64,000 bases of DNA from Agrobacterium vitis (GTDB lineage: Bacteria; Pseudomonadota; Alphaproteobacteria; Rhizobiales; Rhizobiaceae), in assembly GCF_013426735.1 (NCBI RefSeq), contig NZ_AP023272.1, positions 3,268,501 to 3,332,500 of the forward strand, read 5' to 3'. This document shows, piece after piece, positions 7,699 to 17,726 of the stretch. A program made the translations under genes and the position numbers. The notes below the pieces were generated by a model. The model had not been told where the DNA came from. It ran no database searches and worked only from the letters and a program-made list of their open reading frames with translations. Position 1 is the first letter of the stretch; each line of letters starts with the position of its first letter.

Positions 7699-10383
7699 TC
7701 AAACTTCCTTCGCCATGAGGCGCCTTTGCTTGATGCTTGCCTGGGCCGCAGACAGCCGGGCGATCGGCACCCGGAAGGGTGAGCAGGAGACATAATCCAG
7801 CCCGACATCCTCGCAGAAATGGATCGAAGCCGGGTCGCCGCCATGTTCGCCGCAAATACCGAGCTTCATATCAGGCCGGGTCTGGCGACCGCGCTCGGCG
7901 GCCATGCGGATCAACTCGCCGACCCCGTCGAAATCCAGCGAGATGAACGGATCGCGCTCGATAATCCCCTTGCGCTGATAGGTCGGAATGAAGGCGGCCG
8001 CATCGTCGCGTGACATGCCGAACGTGGTCTGGGTCAGGTCATTGGTGCCGAAGGAGAAAAATTCGGCGGCCTCGGCAATCACATGGGCGCGGATGGCGGC
8101 GCGCGGCAGCTCGATCATCGTGCCGACCAGATAGGAGATTTCCAGCTTGCCTTCCCGCATCACTTCGGAGGCAATCCGGTCGATCACGCCCTTCACATAA
8201 TCCAGCTCGGAGCGCAGCCCGACCAGCGGCACCATGATCTCAGGCACGACCGGTGCACCGGTCTCAAGGCCTGCGGCAACAGCGGCTTCGAAAATCGCCC
8301 GCGCCTGCATCTCGGCAATTTCAGGATAGGAAATCGCCAACCGGCAGCCGCGATGACCGAGCATGGGGTTGAACTCGTGCAAAGCCTCGACCCGCTGCGC
8401 CAGCGCGCGCGGCTCCATGCCCATCGCCACCGCCACCTCGGCGATTTCCTTGACGGTCTTCGGCAGGAATTCGTGCAGCGGCGGATCGAGCAGGCGGATC
8501 GTCACCGGCAAGCCATGCATGATGGTGAACAACTCGGTAAAGTCAGAGCGTTGCATCGGCAACAGCTTGTCGAGCGCGGCGCGTCGTCCGGCCTCGTCCT
8601 CGGCCAGGATCATTTCGCGCATCACATGGATGCGCTCACCTTCAAAAAACATATGTTCGGTGCGGCAAAGTCCGATACCTTCCGCGCCGAAAGAGCGGGC
8701 GGCACGCGCATCGCCCGGCGTATCGGCATTGGTGCGCACCGTCATGCGACGCGTGCGGTCGGCCCATTGCATCAGTTGGGCAAAATCCCCCGACAGTTCC
8801 GGTTGCAGCATCGGCACGGCGCCCTGCAAGACCTGGCCGGAGGAACCGTCTATGGTAATGATATCGCCCTTTTTCAGCTTGACGCCGACGCCCAGCAGCA
8901 CGCCATTGCGGATATCAACCCGCATGCTGCCGGCACCGGCCACGCAGGGAATGCCCATGCCGCGCGCCACCACCGCCGCATGGCTGGTCATGCCACCACG
9001 GGTGGTCAGGATGGCTTCGGCGGCATGCATGCCGTGAATGTCTTCCGGGCTGGTTTCCATGCGCACCAGAATAACCTTGCGGCCTTCTTCCTTGGCACTG
9101 ACCGCGTCTTCGGCGGTAAAGACGATCTCGCCGGTGGCCGCGCCCGGCGACGCTGGCAGGCCGGAGCCGATCACATCCCGCGCCACGCGCGGATCGATGG
9201 TGGGATGCAAAAGCTGGTCCAGCGACGCCGGCTCGATGCGCGACACCGCCTCGTCCTCGTCGATCAGCCCTTCCGCCACCATATCGACAGCGATCTTCAT
9301 GGCCGCCTTGGTGGTGCGCTTGCCGGAGCGGGTCTGCAACATCCATAGCTTGCCGCGCTCAATGGTGAATTCCACATCCTGCATGTCGCGGTAATGGGTT
9401 TCAAGCTGCGCGCAGACCGCCGTAAACTCGGCAAAGGCTTTGGGCATCAGCTTTTCCATCGACGGCTTGTCGGAACCGCTTTCCAGCCGCGCCCGCTCAC
9501 TCAGGGATTGCGGGGTGCGGATACCCGCTACCACGTCCTCACCCTGGGCATTGACCAGAAACTCGCCGTAAAGCTGGTTTTCACCCGTCGACGGATTGCG
9601 GGTAAACGCCACGCCAGTGGCCGAACTGGAGCCGAGATTGCCAAACACCATGGCCTGAATATTGACCGCCGTGCCCCAATGGCCGGGAATATTGTGCAAC
9701 TGTCGATAGGTAATGGCGCGGGCATTCATCCAGCTGGCAAACACCGCGGCCACCGCCCCCCAGAGCTGAACCTCAGGGTCCTGCGGAAAGGGTTCGCCCA
9801 GCTCATCCTCGATCAATTGCTTGTAGAGGTCAGTCACATGCTGCCATTCATCGGCGCTCAGTTCGGTGTCGAGTTCATGGCCAAACCGACCCTTCTCATG
9901 CTCAAGGATTTCCTCGAACACTTCATGATCCAGCCCCAGAACGACATCCCCATACATCTGAATGAAGCGGCGGTAACTGTCCCAGGCAAAGCGGGCGTCT
10001 CCGGCGCGATGGCCAAGGCCGACCACCGTCTCATCGTTCAGGCCGAGATTGAGAACCGTATCCATCATGCCCGGCATGGAGGTGCGCGCACCCGAGCGCA
10101 CCGACAAAAGCAGGGGATTTTTGGCGTTGCCGAACGTGCGTCCGGTCTCGGCTTCGATCAGGTCGATACCGGCCAGCACTTCTGCCTTCATGTCATCAGC
10201 CAGACTGCGGCCATGGGCGTAGAAATGCGTGCAGGCATCCGTGACAATCGTCAAACCCGGCGGCACGGGCAGGCCAAGACCCGCCATTTCAGCGAGATTG
10301 GCACCTTTACCACCCAAATGTTCAACATCGCCAGCACCGCCCTCAGCCTTGCCGCCGCCGAAGCTGTAGACCCACTTCCCCAT
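7699..10383 (-). CDS. ppdK: Pyruvate, phosphate dikinase
   Basis: 894 residues, the usual length for bacterial PPDK, which interconverts pyruvate + ATP + Pi and PEP + AMP + PPi. The N-terminal ATP-grasp domain begins KWVYSFGGG and includes LGGKGANLAEMAGLGLPVPPG. The central phosphohistidine domain has GGMTSHAAVVARGMG with the swivelling His at about 468. The C-terminal TIM barrel has GAEGIGLCRTEHMF and the ending GICGEHGGDP with LDYVSCSPFRVPIARLSAAQ. ATG at 10383 (MGKWVYSF) is the family start, with GGAGAAAG upstream; the frame extends 13 more codons without support. A tandem repeat lies directly upstream in its leader region. It is a single-gene unit on the minus strand. Confidence 0.97.
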   Translation of the reverse strand: MGKWVYSFGGGKAEGGAGDVEHLGGKGANLAEMAGLGLPVPPGLTIVTDACTHFYAHGRSLADDMKAEVLAGIDLIEAETGRTFGNAKNPLLLSVRSGARTSMPGMMDTVLNLGLNDETVVGLGHRAGDARFAWDSYRRFIQMYGDVVLGLDHEVFEEILEHEKGRFGHELDTELSADEWQHVTDLYKQLIEDELGEPFPQDPEVQLWGAVAAVFASWMNARAITYRQLHNIPGHWGTAVNIQAMVFGNLGSSSATGVAFTRNPSTGENQLYGEFLVNAQGEDVVAGIRTPQSLSERARLESGSDKPSMEKLMPKAFAEFTAVCAQLETHYRDMQDVEFTIERGKLWMLQTRSGKRTTKAAMKIAVDMVAEGLIDEDEAVSRIEPASLDQLLHPTIDPRVARDVIGSGLPASPGAATGEIVFTAEDAVSAKEEGRKVILVRMETSPEDIHGMHAAEAILTTRGGMTSHAAVVARGMGIPCVAGAGSMRVDIRNGVLLGVGVKLKKGDIITIDGSSGQVLQGAVPMLQPELSGDFAQLMQWADRTRRMTVRTNADTPGDARAARSFGAEGIGLCRTEHMFFEGERIHVMREMILAEDEAGRRAALDKLLPMQRSDFTELFTIMHGLPVTIRLLDPPLHEFLPKTVKEIAEVAVAMGMEPRALAQRVEALHEFNPMLGHRGCRLAISYPEIAEMQARAIFEAAVAAGLETGAPVVPEIMVPLVGLRSELDYVKGVIDRIASEVMREGKLEISYLVGTMIELPRAAIRAHVIAEAAEFFSFGTNDLTQTTFGMSRDDAAAFIPTYQRKGIIERDPFISLDFDGVGELIRMAAERGRQTRPDMKLGICGEHGGDPASIHFCEDVGLDYVSCSPFRVPIARLSAAQASIKQRRLMAKEV

Positions 10384-10421
10384 GGTCGTTTTCTTTCTCC
10401 GCCCGACTGTTCCTGTTTTCA

Positions 10422-10522
10422 CATCGGATTGCCCGAAAACCGGTTTCCACTTTTCGGTCCGATGCTTTTATCTCCGCATCGGATAATCCGAAAACCGGTT
10501 TCCACTTTTCGGTCCGATGCTT
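10422..10522. repeat. Tandem pair of a 46-bp dispersed repeat
   Basis: Two near-identical 46-bp units at 10422-10467 and 10477-10522 are spaced by 9 bases; both contain CCGAAAACCGGTTTCCAC and CGGTCCGATGCTT. Each unit is itself a partial palindrome (catcgg ... ccgatg). A related copy in the opposite orientation sits at 28777-28812. The pair occupies the ppdK upstream region, so it may be part of its transcribed leader. Confidence 0.8.
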
Positions 10523-10860
10523 GTATCCCTCAAAAGACTTAGCGCATTCGTGATCCGTTGAAAATCTCATAATATCAATCGTATCCCGCATTGCAGCATA
10601 ATTGCGGCATCCCGCGCTAAAGATCCGTATGTCGAAGCTCGACGCGGTATAGAGCGATGGCGGGAACCGGAAAGAAGCCAACGCCTGTTTCAATGGCAAT
10701 TTTCTCGTTCAACCAATTGATATTTCAAGAATTAGCGACGGAATGTTGCAAATTGGCTCAACCAATTGTGAAGAGAAATTAACGTCTCGGTAACCTCATC
10801 GCTGGCGGATTGGGGTAGAGAACGAACCGCTACCCACTCAACCAAAGGAGATTGCCAGAT
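10523..10860. other. Gene-free intergenic region upstream of ppdK and an IalB-family gene
   Basis: About 340 bases between the repeat pair and the + strand IalB-family start. The right half is AT-richer than its surroundings and has scattered stops in all frames. It must hold the divergent promoters for ppdK and for the gene at 10861. I see no convincing conserved promoter, tRNA or small ORF. The only clear signal is AAAGGAG at 10844-10850, the ribosome site of the downstream gene. Confidence 0.5.
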
Positions 10861-11364
10861 ATGTCATCACTACAAACCGTTGCATTAATGCTTGCCATTC
10901 TTGGGTTTTCGGCGAGCTTTGCATCGGCAGCACCTCGGATGGTCAAGCAGTTCGATCACTGGGGGCTGTTTTCCTACAAGGATGGCGGCAAGACCGTTTG
11001 CTATGTGCTGTCCGTGCCTTCAAAGGAAGATCCTGTGGGCATCGACCATGGCAAGAATTTCTTTCTGATCGCGCCGAAAAAGACCGGCGGCGTCAATTAT
11101 TACCCCCAGGCCGTCATGGGCTACAACGTCGCTCAGGGCTCGACCATCGATGTGAACGTCGATGACAAGACGTTTCAGATGGTGCCGAAAGCCAATGTCG
11201 GCTGGACCCGGCTGGAAGCAGAGGACGCCAAGGTGATTGCCGCCATGAAACAAGGTCGCCGGATGACCGTGAAAACCACCTCGAAGCGCGGCACCCACAC
11301 CACCTATACCTATTCGCTCCAGGGCGTTTCGGCGGCGCTGAAACAGGCTCAGGGCTGCCGCTGA
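10861..11364 (+). CDS. Invasion-associated locus B (IalB) family protein
   Basis: 167 residues with a signal peptide (hydrophobic TVALMLAILGFSASFASA, cleavage after about residue 23). The mature part begins APRMVKQFDHWGLFSYKDGGKTVCYVLS, the pattern of IalB-like periplasmic proteins. Two cysteines (KTVCYV and the terminal QGCR) could form a disulfide. ATG at 10861 has AAAGGAG ten bases upstream; an in-frame TTG at 10852 is too close to that site to be the start. A second IalB member is at 56898. IalB was named for Bartonella erythrocyte invasion, but in rhizobia the role is unknown. Confidence 0.8.
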   Translation: MSSLQTVALMLAILGFSASFASAAPRMVKQFDHWGLFSYKDGGKTVCYVLSVPSKEDPVGIDHGKNFFLIAPKKTGGVNYYPQAVMGYNVAQGSTIDVNVDDKTFQMVPKANVGWTRLEAEDAKVIAAMKQGRRMTVKTTSKRGTHTTYTYSLQGVSAALKQAQGCR

Positions 11365-11381
11365 CATGTCCAAAACCGACA

Positions 11382-12101
11382 ATGCCTGAGAAACGCCCCT
11401 TGACCGCCAAAGGCGGTTTCACACAAAGGCTCCAAGATGACGACGCATTCTCGTTTTCAACAGATTTCGACCATCTCAAATGTATCGAGGCCTTGAGACA
11501 TTCGAAAAGGGAAGACGGTCCGTCATGTTCAGTGGCTCCCCGCGTGAACCGCCGCGCCTTGCTGGCCACCCTGTTGCTGACGCCATTGCTTGGGGTGGCA
11601 AGCCTGCTTGCGCCCGGCACGGCTGCGTCCATGCCGATGCTGCGGCAAAAGGGTCGCGTCACCGGCTATCCGCTACCGCGCTTTGCCTCGTTGAAGGCGG
11701 ACAGGGTGCGGATGCGGGCTGGCCCTTCCACCGATTACCCCGTCCGCTTTATCTACGAGGCCCGGGGCCTGCCGGTGGAAATCATCGAGGAATATGACAA
11801 TTGGCGGCAGGTTCGCGACAGCGACGGCACCAGCGGCTGGATGTCGGCTGTCATGCTCAGCGGCGCGCGCACCGGCCTTGTCGCCCCTTGGCGCGGCTCG
11901 AAAGGCGATCTCGTCATGCTGCGTACCCGCCCGCTTGCCACGGCTGCCATCACCGCCCAACTCCAGCCACGGGTACGGCTGAAAATCGGCGGCTGCGACG
12001 GGCATTGGTGTTCCGTCTCGGTAGAACGAGGTGGCCCTTCCGGCTTTGTCCGGCAGGGCCTGGTCTGGGGCGTTTATCCCGGAGAAACCATCGGCAATTG
12101 A
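11382..12101 (+). CDS. Exported bacterial SH3-domain protein
   Basis: The frame encodes up to 239 residues. A Tat-like or Sec signal (VNRRALLATLLLTPLLGVAS) begins only at about residue 55, so the true start is probably a GTG at 11532 or 11544 rather than ATG 11382, which has no ribosome site. The mature part contains an SH3b module (LKADRVRMRAGPSTDYPVRF, then WRQVRDSDGTSGWM) and a second degenerate copy (GDLVMLRTRPLATAAITAQL, then CDGHWCSVS). Such modules often bind peptidoglycan. It follows the IalB-family gene by 17 bases if the long start is used, and about 170 bases if not. Confidence 0.7.
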   Translation: MPEKRPLTAKGGFTQRLQDDDAFSFSTDFDHLKCIEALRHSKREDGPSCSVAPRVNRRALLATLLLTPLLGVASLLAPGTAASMPMLRQKGRVTGYPLPRFASLKADRVRMRAGPSTDYPVRFIYEARGLPVEIIEEYDNWRQVRDSDGTSGWMSAVMLSGARTGLVAPWRGSKGDLVMLRTRPLATAAITAQLQPRVRLKIGGCDGHWCSVSVERGGPSGFVRQGLVWGVYPGETIGN

Positions 12102-12152
12102 GGTTTTACAACCATCCGCCGGACGGCTTCCCAAGCAATTCGCCCCAGCCGG

Positions 12153-13403
12153 TCAAGGCTTGACCATGGAGGGTGTTGCATGTCCAGGCACACCCTTCGC
12201 GGTGCTATCCTGCGGCAGGTCGCGCAGCCGCGACAACAGCAGAACGGTTGCGATACCGGCGACAACAGCCACCGGCACGATCGCCATCAGCACCTCGGTC
12301 GGCGAGCGTCCGGCGGCAATCAAACCACCGGCAAACAGCGGGCCAACCACCGAACCGAAGCGTCCGACGGCGACGGCAAGTCCCACGCCGGTGCCACGAA
12401 CATCGGGCGCATAGCATTGCGGCGCAATGCCGTAGAGCAGCGACTGTGCCGCCATGACGCTCACCCCGATCAAGGCACCAGCGATGGCATTGGCAGCAAA
12501 ATTGGCCGGTGCCAGTCCCAGCAACACGAGAGAGACAACCAGAAGCAGGAAGCAGAGCGAACCGTTGAGAACCTTGCGTTTACCGTCAAGGAACCAACCG
12601 CCCGTCAAGCCGCCCACGGCCCCGGCGATATTGAAAATCACCTGAATGAGACCGGCTTGCTGGCGATCCAGGCCGCGCGTCACCAGAAGGGTCGGCAACC
12701 AGTTGAGCAGAAGATAGAGCACCATGATGCCGAAGAAGAAACCCGTCCACAGCAGGATGCTGCGCAGCGCCGTATCGGCGGAGAACACCTGACGCCAGGC
12801 ACCTTCCTTCTTGGTCTTTTCCGACTTTTCGACCTTGAGCTGCGGCAGCATCATAAACAGTGGCAGCACGAGCAGCATCGGCATGATGCCGCCTGCAATG
12901 AAAATGGTGCGCCAGTCGTCATGCAGGCCAGCCATGGCCACCACGCTGGCAATCGCGCCGCCAAACGGAATGCCAGCGTACATGATAGACACCGCCCGGC
13001 CGCGCCGCTCCGGCGTGGTCGATTCGACAGCAATGGCAACCAGGTTCGGCAGCGCCCCGCCCAGGCCGACGCCGGTCAGGAACCGCATGGCGATCAGCCC
13101 TTCCACGGATGTGGCGGTAGCCGTCGCAAGCGAGAAGATCCCGAAGATGAAAAGCGATAGACTGAGGCCCAGACGACGTCCGAACCGGTCGGAGATCATC
13201 CCGCCGGAAACGGCGCCAAAGATCAGGCCGAAGGTGGCGGAAGAAAAGAACAGTCCCATCTGGGCGGGTGTCAGCCCGAAGACCGGCGCCAATTTCGGCG
13301 CCGCCACGCCCGCAGCCTGAAGGTCAAAACCTTCAATCATCGCCGCCAGAAAAACCAGAAAAATGATCCGGGACGAGCCCGGTCGCGATGTTGTCGACAG
13401 CAT
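12153..13403 (-). CDS. MFS transporter of the aromatic acid:H+ symporter (AAHS) type
   Basis: A 416-residue, 12-helix major facilitator. The loop 2-3 motif is GMISDRFGRRLGLSLSL, and the first helix carries the AAHS marker EGFDLQAAGVAAP (acidic and Asp residues conserved in PcaK, BenK and MhpT). RFLTGVGLGGALPN in helix 4 also fits. The likely substrate is an aromatic acid such as a hydroxyphenylpropionate; no catabolic gene is next to it, so the substrate stays open. ATG at 13403 has GGGAGG 4 bases upstream; the ATG at 13415 lacks a ribosome site. The gene stands alone on the minus strand. Confidence 0.88.
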   Translation of the reverse strand: MLSTTSRPGSSRIIFLVFLAAMIEGFDLQAAGVAAPKLAPVFGLTPAQMGLFFSSATFGLIFGAVSGGMISDRFGRRLGLSLSLFIFGIFSLATATATSVEGLIAMRFLTGVGLGGALPNLVAIAVESTTPERRGRAVSIMYAGIPFGGAIASVVAMAGLHDDWRTIFIAGGIMPMLLVLPLFMMLPQLKVEKSEKTKKEGAWRQVFSADTALRSILLWTGFFFGIMVLYLLLNWLPTLLVTRGLDRQQAGLIQVIFNIAGAVGGLTGGWFLDGKRKVLNGSLCFLLLVVSLVLLGLAPANFAANAIAGALIGVSVMAAQSLLYGIAPQCYAPDVRGTGVGLAVAVGRFGSVVGPLFAGGLIAAGRSPTEVLMAIVPVAVVAGIATVLLLSRLRDLPQDSTAKGVPGHATPSMVKP

Positions 13404-13522
13404 AATGCCTCCCATTGATGCCGATAACGGCTCAACCGCTCGCCTCCTCGCTTACGGTCAGACCTTTTGGATAATCCCACAGCCATCATGACCACGCCAC
13501 CGGCGCGGCAAGATGCTGTAAA

Positions 13523-13537
13523 GTATGTTGAGCATAC
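13523..13537. promoter_or_regulatory. Short dyad upstream of the AAHS transporter
   Basis: GTATG and CATAC arms are separated by 5 bases, about 120 bases upstream of the transporter start, in an otherwise gene-free 285-base gap (13404-13689). Position and symmetry suggest an operator, but no regulator gene is adjacent and the motif matches no site I can name. Confidence 0.25.
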
Positions 13538-13689
13538 TATTGGAATTGGCATTTAGCAATCGTGGCTTGCCAGCGAGGAGAAAATACCTCCGCAAAAAGG
13601 AAAACCTCTATTTTCTATTTCAATACAAAGGATTGCGATTTTTCATCCGTTGCAGGCAGCAAGATTTAAAATCGCTAATTCTCAGACTA

Positions 13690-14106
13690 TCAGCCGGGAG
13701 CGCGCGCCAATGCAGTCTTTTCCGCCTCGCTCGGTGTACCGAGGAAGATCTCGCCTTCTGCCTGGTCCTGAATACGCATCACCGCATGCTTGCCATCGGC
13801 GGAAAACAGCACACGAGCGGCGCTTTGCTCGCAGCGTTTTGGCTGGCAGGCGTAGAATAATTGCATGGGCTTGGCGTCAACAGGCATTTCGACCGAAGCC
13901 ACCCCGATATAATCATCCTTGCGGACCATGTTCAGCACCCAGAGCGGAATGCCCTGCCGCCCGCGCACCAGCCCCGTCAGCGCATCGCGATGCGGCTTGG
14001 AGGTTTTCACGGTCTGCGCAAGAAAATTGCCGGAAAGATTTTCGGCTGCTGCGGGAATCGCAAAAAGGCAGGCAAGAGCGGTCAGCAGCAGTATCCAGCG
14101 GGGCAT
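13690..14106 (-). CDS. Ivy-family inhibitor of vertebrate-type lysozyme
   Basis: 138 residues. A signal peptide (PRWILLLTALACLFAIPAAA, cut near residue 21) is followed by a mature domain with the Ivy loop in the form CQPKRC (Cys87 and Cys92; E. coli Ivy has CKPHDC) and the preceding LFYA strand. In Ivy this disulfide-closed loop inserts into the lysozyme active site. The His of the classical loop is replaced by Lys/Arg, so inhibitory strength is uncertain. ATG at 14106 has AGGAG upstream (CAGGAGATTTGC); 12 more in-frame codons are unsupported. It is located between an MFS carrier and smc with no obvious operon link. Confidence 0.75.
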   Translation of the reverse strand: MPRWILLLTALACLFAIPAAAENLSGNFLAQTVKTSKPHRDALTGLVRGRQGIPLWVLNMVRKDDYIGVASVEMPVDAKPMQLFYACQPKRCEQSAARVLFSADGKHAVMRIQDQAEGEIFLGTPSEAEKTALARAPG

Positions 14107-14206
14107 GCAAATCTCCTGTTTATGAGTGCCCGACAGGTTCACGTTGAACCAGCCAGACCGTCCCTTCCTCGGTATGCCGGTAGACTAGGCCTGCCGTCGA
14201 AGACGG

Positions 14207-17200
14207 TCACACAGCCTCGCGCAATTGCTCCGCCGTCTGCAAATCCACCGACACCAGCTGGGAGACGCCCTGTTCGGCCATGGTAACGCCGAACAGGCGG
14301 TTCATGCGGGCCATGGTGATGGGATTGTGAGTGATGATCACGAAACGGGTTTGCGTGGAGGCGGCCATTTCGTCCATCAGGTTGCAGTAGCGCTCGACAT
14401 TATGGTCATCGAGCGGGGCGTCCACTTCGTCAAGAACGCAGATCGGCGCTGGATTGGTGAGGAAGACGGCGAAGATAAGTGCCATGGCCGTCAGCGCCTG
14501 TTCGCCGCCCGATAGCAGCGTCATGGTCTGCGGCTTCTTGCCGGGCGGGCGGGCGAGGATTTCGAGGCCAGCATCCAGCGGATCATCGCTTTCGATCAGC
14601 TGCAATTCGGCTGTGCCGCCGTTGAACAAGTGGGTGAACAGCCGCTGGAATTGCGCATTGACCACGTCAAAAGCCGCCACCAGCCGTTCCCGGCCCTCGC
14701 GGTTCAGGCTCTGGATCGCACCCCGCAGCTTGCGGATCGCGTCGATCACATCGTCGCGCTCCTTGATCAGGGCTGCGAGTTTGTCGGAGAGTTCCTTCTG
14801 CTCTTCATCGGCGCGCAGGTTGACGGCGCCCAGCCGTTCGCGCTCGATTTTCAGCCGGTCCAGATCGCGCTCGACCTCGCGCAGATCCGGGATCGCGTCA
14901 TCGGGCTTCAGCCCCGTCAGGCGGAAGGCTTCGTGCGGACCGACATTGAGCGCTTCCTGAATGCGTGCCTCGGCATCCTTGCGCCGCTCGCGTCCAGACA
15001 GCAGTCGCTCTTCCGCCCGGCCCCGACGCTCACGGGCTTCGGCCAGCGCCGAGAGGGCGCTGGCAGCGACCTGATCGGCCTGACGCTGGCGGGCCTCGGC
15101 CTCCACCAACCGGTCGGCGGCGGCACGCCGTGCGGCTTCGGCCTTGTCCAGCTCGCTCATCAGCAGGCGGCGCTTTTCGTCAAATTCGTCGGGGGCAGCG
15201 TCCAGCTCGGCCATTTCGTCGCGGGCTTCTTCCTCGCGTTCCCTCAGCGTAGCGATATGCTGGCGGGCACTCGTGGCGCGCTGCGCCCAACTTTGCCGCT
15301 CCTGACGGATCGCCATGATCCGGCGCTGGCGCTGGTCGTTTTCGCGGGCGAACCCTTCATGGCGGGCGCGGGCTTCAGCCACCAGTCCGCGACCGGTGGC
15401 AACCTCCATCTGCAATTGCCGCAATTGCTCGTCCAGCGCCGTCAGATCGGCCTGATCGGCAAGGGCGATCTGCGCCTCTTCGGCCAGGCTTTCAGCCTCC
15501 TCGATCTGGGCGCGAAGACCGTTGACCGCCTCTTCCACAACAGCGCGGCGGCGCAGCAGATCGCCGCTGGCCCGCTCGGCAGCGCTCAACGCCTCGCGGG
15601 CTTCCGACAGCTGACGCAGGATCAACCGTTGACGTTCACGCCCTTCGCCAAGACGCGCTTCGCTCGACGTCACCGCCTCGCGCGCTGCCGTCAATTGTTC
15701 TTCAGCGTCTTCCAGCCCGATGCGGGCCTCGTCAACCTCTTCCTCCAGCGCCTTGAGACGGTTTTTCTGAGCCAAACGCAAAGCCGCCGCACTCGGCGCT
15801 TCGGAACCGGTAACATGGCCGTCCCAGCGATAGACAGCCCCTTCCCGTGTCACCAGCCGCTGGCCAGGTTTCAGATCCGGTTGCAGGCGTTGCGCGGTAT
15901 CCGAATCGGTGATGCCGATCTGTTTCAGGCGACGGGACAACGCTTGCGGTGCGGAAACATGGGCTGCAAGCGCCACGATGCCAGCGGGCAAAGCCGGATC
16001 ATCAGCATCCGGCCCGGGCATGGCCCAATGGGCTGGAGCCTGTGCGTCGAGCGGGCTTTCCAGATCATCGCCAAGGGCGGCACCCAGCGCCGTTTCAAAG
16101 CCGCGCTCCACCGTCAGCGCATCGGCCACCGGCGAAAACTCTCCGGCGCTGGCCGAAGAGGCCAGCATTTTGGCAATGGTTTTTGCCTCGGTTTCCAGCG
16201 CCGCCAATGCAGAGCGGGCCGCTTCCACCGGGCCGCGGGCCAGTGCCTCGGCCCGGCGCGCGGCACTTAAAGCCTCTTCCGCTTGCGCAACCGTGCTTTC
16301 GGCCTCTTCCACCGCATATTCACCGGCTTCCACCGCCTCGCGCTTTTCCTCCGGGTCCGGCAGGGCGGCGAGCTTTTCGGCCACGGCGTCCAGTTCGCGG
16401 CCTGCCTCGTCGGCCTGACGCTCCAGCCGCAGCCGCTTGTCGGCGAGGTCGCGCAGCGCCCGTTCCAGCTGGTTGCGCCCGGCGGCCGCTTCGGCGCGGT
16501 CGGCGGTGGCAGCGGCAAAGCGGGCTTCGCTGTCAGCAAGGGTTGCCGATGCTTCCTCGAAAGCAATGCGCAGATCGTCGACCTCCTGGCCGCTTTCCGT
16601 CAGCACCTCTTCCAGTTCGGCTTCCTCGGCAGCGAGCCGCTCGAGAATTTCAGCATTGTCATCGACCAGCCGCTGTTCGCGGGCAATGTCTTCTTCAAGC
16701 TGCAACAGCCGCCGGGTCAGTTCGTCGCGGCGCTTGAACAGCCGTCCGGCATCTTCCTCCAGCTGGCTGCGGGCAATCTGCAAGCGTTGCAGGCTGGCTG
16801 CGGCCTTGACCTCTTCGTCACGCAACGCAGGCAATTGCAGGCTGGCAATGGCTTGGGCCTTGGCCGCCTCCATCTGCTCCTGCGCCCGCTCGGCCACCAG
16901 CGAGGTCGTCTCGTTGAGCGAGGCTTCCGCCTCGGCCTCGGCCTGCCGCGCTTCCGTCCAGCGGATATGCAGCAGCATGGCATCGCGGGCGCGGATATCG
17001 GCCGACAGCATCTTGAAGCGATTGGCCTGCCGGGCCTGGCGCTTCAAGCTCTCGATCTGGCTTTCCAGCTGGGCGACAATATCCTCCAGCCGCTCCAGAT
17101 TGGTTTCGGCAGCACGCAACCGTAGTTCCGCCTCGTGGCGGCGCGAATGCAGGCCGGAAATGCCGGCGGCTTCTTCCAGCAATTGCCTGCGTGCCTGCGG

Positions 17201-17668
17201 TTTGGCCTGAATCAACTCGCCAATCCGCCCCTGGCCGACCATCGACGGCGAGCGCGCCCCGGTCGAGGCATCGGCAAACAGCAATTGTACATCCTTGGCG
17301 CGAGCTTCCTTGCCATTGATGCGATAGACCGAACCGTTTTCCCGCTCGATGCGGCGGCTGACCTGGATTTCGTCGCTGTCGTTGAAGGCAGCGGGCGCGG
17401 TGCGGTCGGAATTGTCGAGGTAAAGCCCAACCTCCGCCGAGTTGCGGGCCGGGCGATTGCCGGAGCCAGAAAAAATCACGTCATCCATGCCGGAAGCGCG
17501 CATGTTCTTATAGGAGTTTTCCCCCATCACCCAGCGCAGCGCCTCGACCAGATTGGACTTGCCACAGCCGTTCGGCCCGACCACGCCGGTCAATCCGCGC
17601 TCGATGATGAATTCCGTCGGTTCGACAAAGGATTTGAAGCCGACGACCCGAAGCTTGGTGAACTTCAT
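14207..17668 (-). CDS. smc: Chromosome partition/condensin ATPase SMC
   Basis: 1153 residues, typical of alphaproteobacterial SMC. The N-terminal head has Walker [17 protein letters not shown] at about 31. Coiled coil follows (about 170-480), then a Gly-containing hinge (about 500-650), the returning coiled coil, and the C-terminal head with the signature [14 protein letters not shown] and Walker [19 protein letters not shown]. It forms a dimer that compacts and segregates the chromosome with ScpAB. ATG at 17668 ([14 protein letters not shown]) is the conserved SMC start; the upstream extension is not. The dsbA-like gene lies upstream on the same strand, separated by a repeat block (17727-17906). 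Confidence 0.97.
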   Translation of the reverse strand: MKFTKLRVVGFKSFVEPTEFIIERGLTGVVGPNGCGKSNLVEALRWVMGENSYKNMRASGMDDVIFSGSGNRPARNSAEVGLYLDNSDRTAPAAFNDSDEIQVSRRIERENGSVYRINGKEARAKDVQLLFADASTGARSPSMVGQGRIGELIQAKPQARRQLLEEAAGISGLHSRRHEAELRLRAAETNLERLEDIVAQLESQIESLKRQARQANRFKMLSADIRARDAMLLHIRWTEARQAEAEAEASLNETTSLVAERAQEQMEAAKAQAIASLQLPALRDEEVKAAASLQRLQIARSQLEEDAGRLFKRRDELTRRLLQLEEDIAREQRLVDDNAEILERLAAEEAELEEVLTESGQEVDDLRIAFEEASATLADSEARFAAATADRAEAAAGRNQLERALRDLADKRLRLERQADEAGRELDAVAEKLAALPDPEEKREAVEAGEYAVEEAESTVAQAEEALSAARRAEALARGPVEAARSALAALETEAKTIAKMLASSASAGEFSPVADALTVERGFETALGAALGDDLESPLDAQAPAHWAMPGPDADDPALPAGIVALAAHVSAPQALSRRLKQIGITDSDTAQRLQPDLKPGQRLVTREGAVYRWDGHVTGSEAPSAAALRLAQKNRLKALEEEVDEARIGLEDAEEQLTAAREAVTSSEARLGEGRERQRLILRQLSEAREALSAAERASGDLLRRRAVVEEAVNGLRAQIEEAESLAEEAQIALADQADLTALDEQLRQLQMEVATGRGLVAEARARHEGFARENDQRQRRIMAIRQERQSWAQRATSARQHIATLREREEEARDEMAELDAAPDEFDEKRRLLMSELDKAEAARRAAADRLVEAEARQRQADQVAASALSALAEARERRGRAEERLLSGRERRKDAEARIQEALNVGPHEAFRLTGLKPDDAIPDLREVERDLDRLKIERERLGAVNLRADEEQKELSDKLAALIKERDDVIDAIRKLRGAIQSLNREGRERLVAAFDVVNAQFQRLFTHLFNGGTAELQLIESDDPLDAGLEILARPPGKKPQTMTLLSGGEQALTAMALIFAVFLTNPAPICVLDEVDAPLDDHNVERYCNLMDEMAASTQTRFVIITHNPITMARMNRLFGVTMAEQGVSQLVSVDLQTAEQLREAV

Positions 17669-17726
17669 GGGCGGGCCTCTTGGGGACGGGTCTGATGAGA
17701 TGCAGGAAACGCTTCGGCCAAGGATA

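Noticed and set aside
8083..9348. 421-codon open frame on the plus strand
   Set aside because: It is exactly antisense to the well-supported ppdK coding sequence and has the His/Arg/Gln-rich composition of a high-GC shadow frame, with no ribosome site or known domain.
10523..10860. Possible small RNA or tRNA in the AT-richer gap
   Set aside because: No tRNA cloverleaf, promoter or terminator pair was visible by eye.
14630..16270. 546-codon open frame on the plus strand
   Set aside because: Antisense to the smc coiled-coil region; the low-complexity translation mirrors the Glu/Ala-rich coiled coil and is not a real protein.
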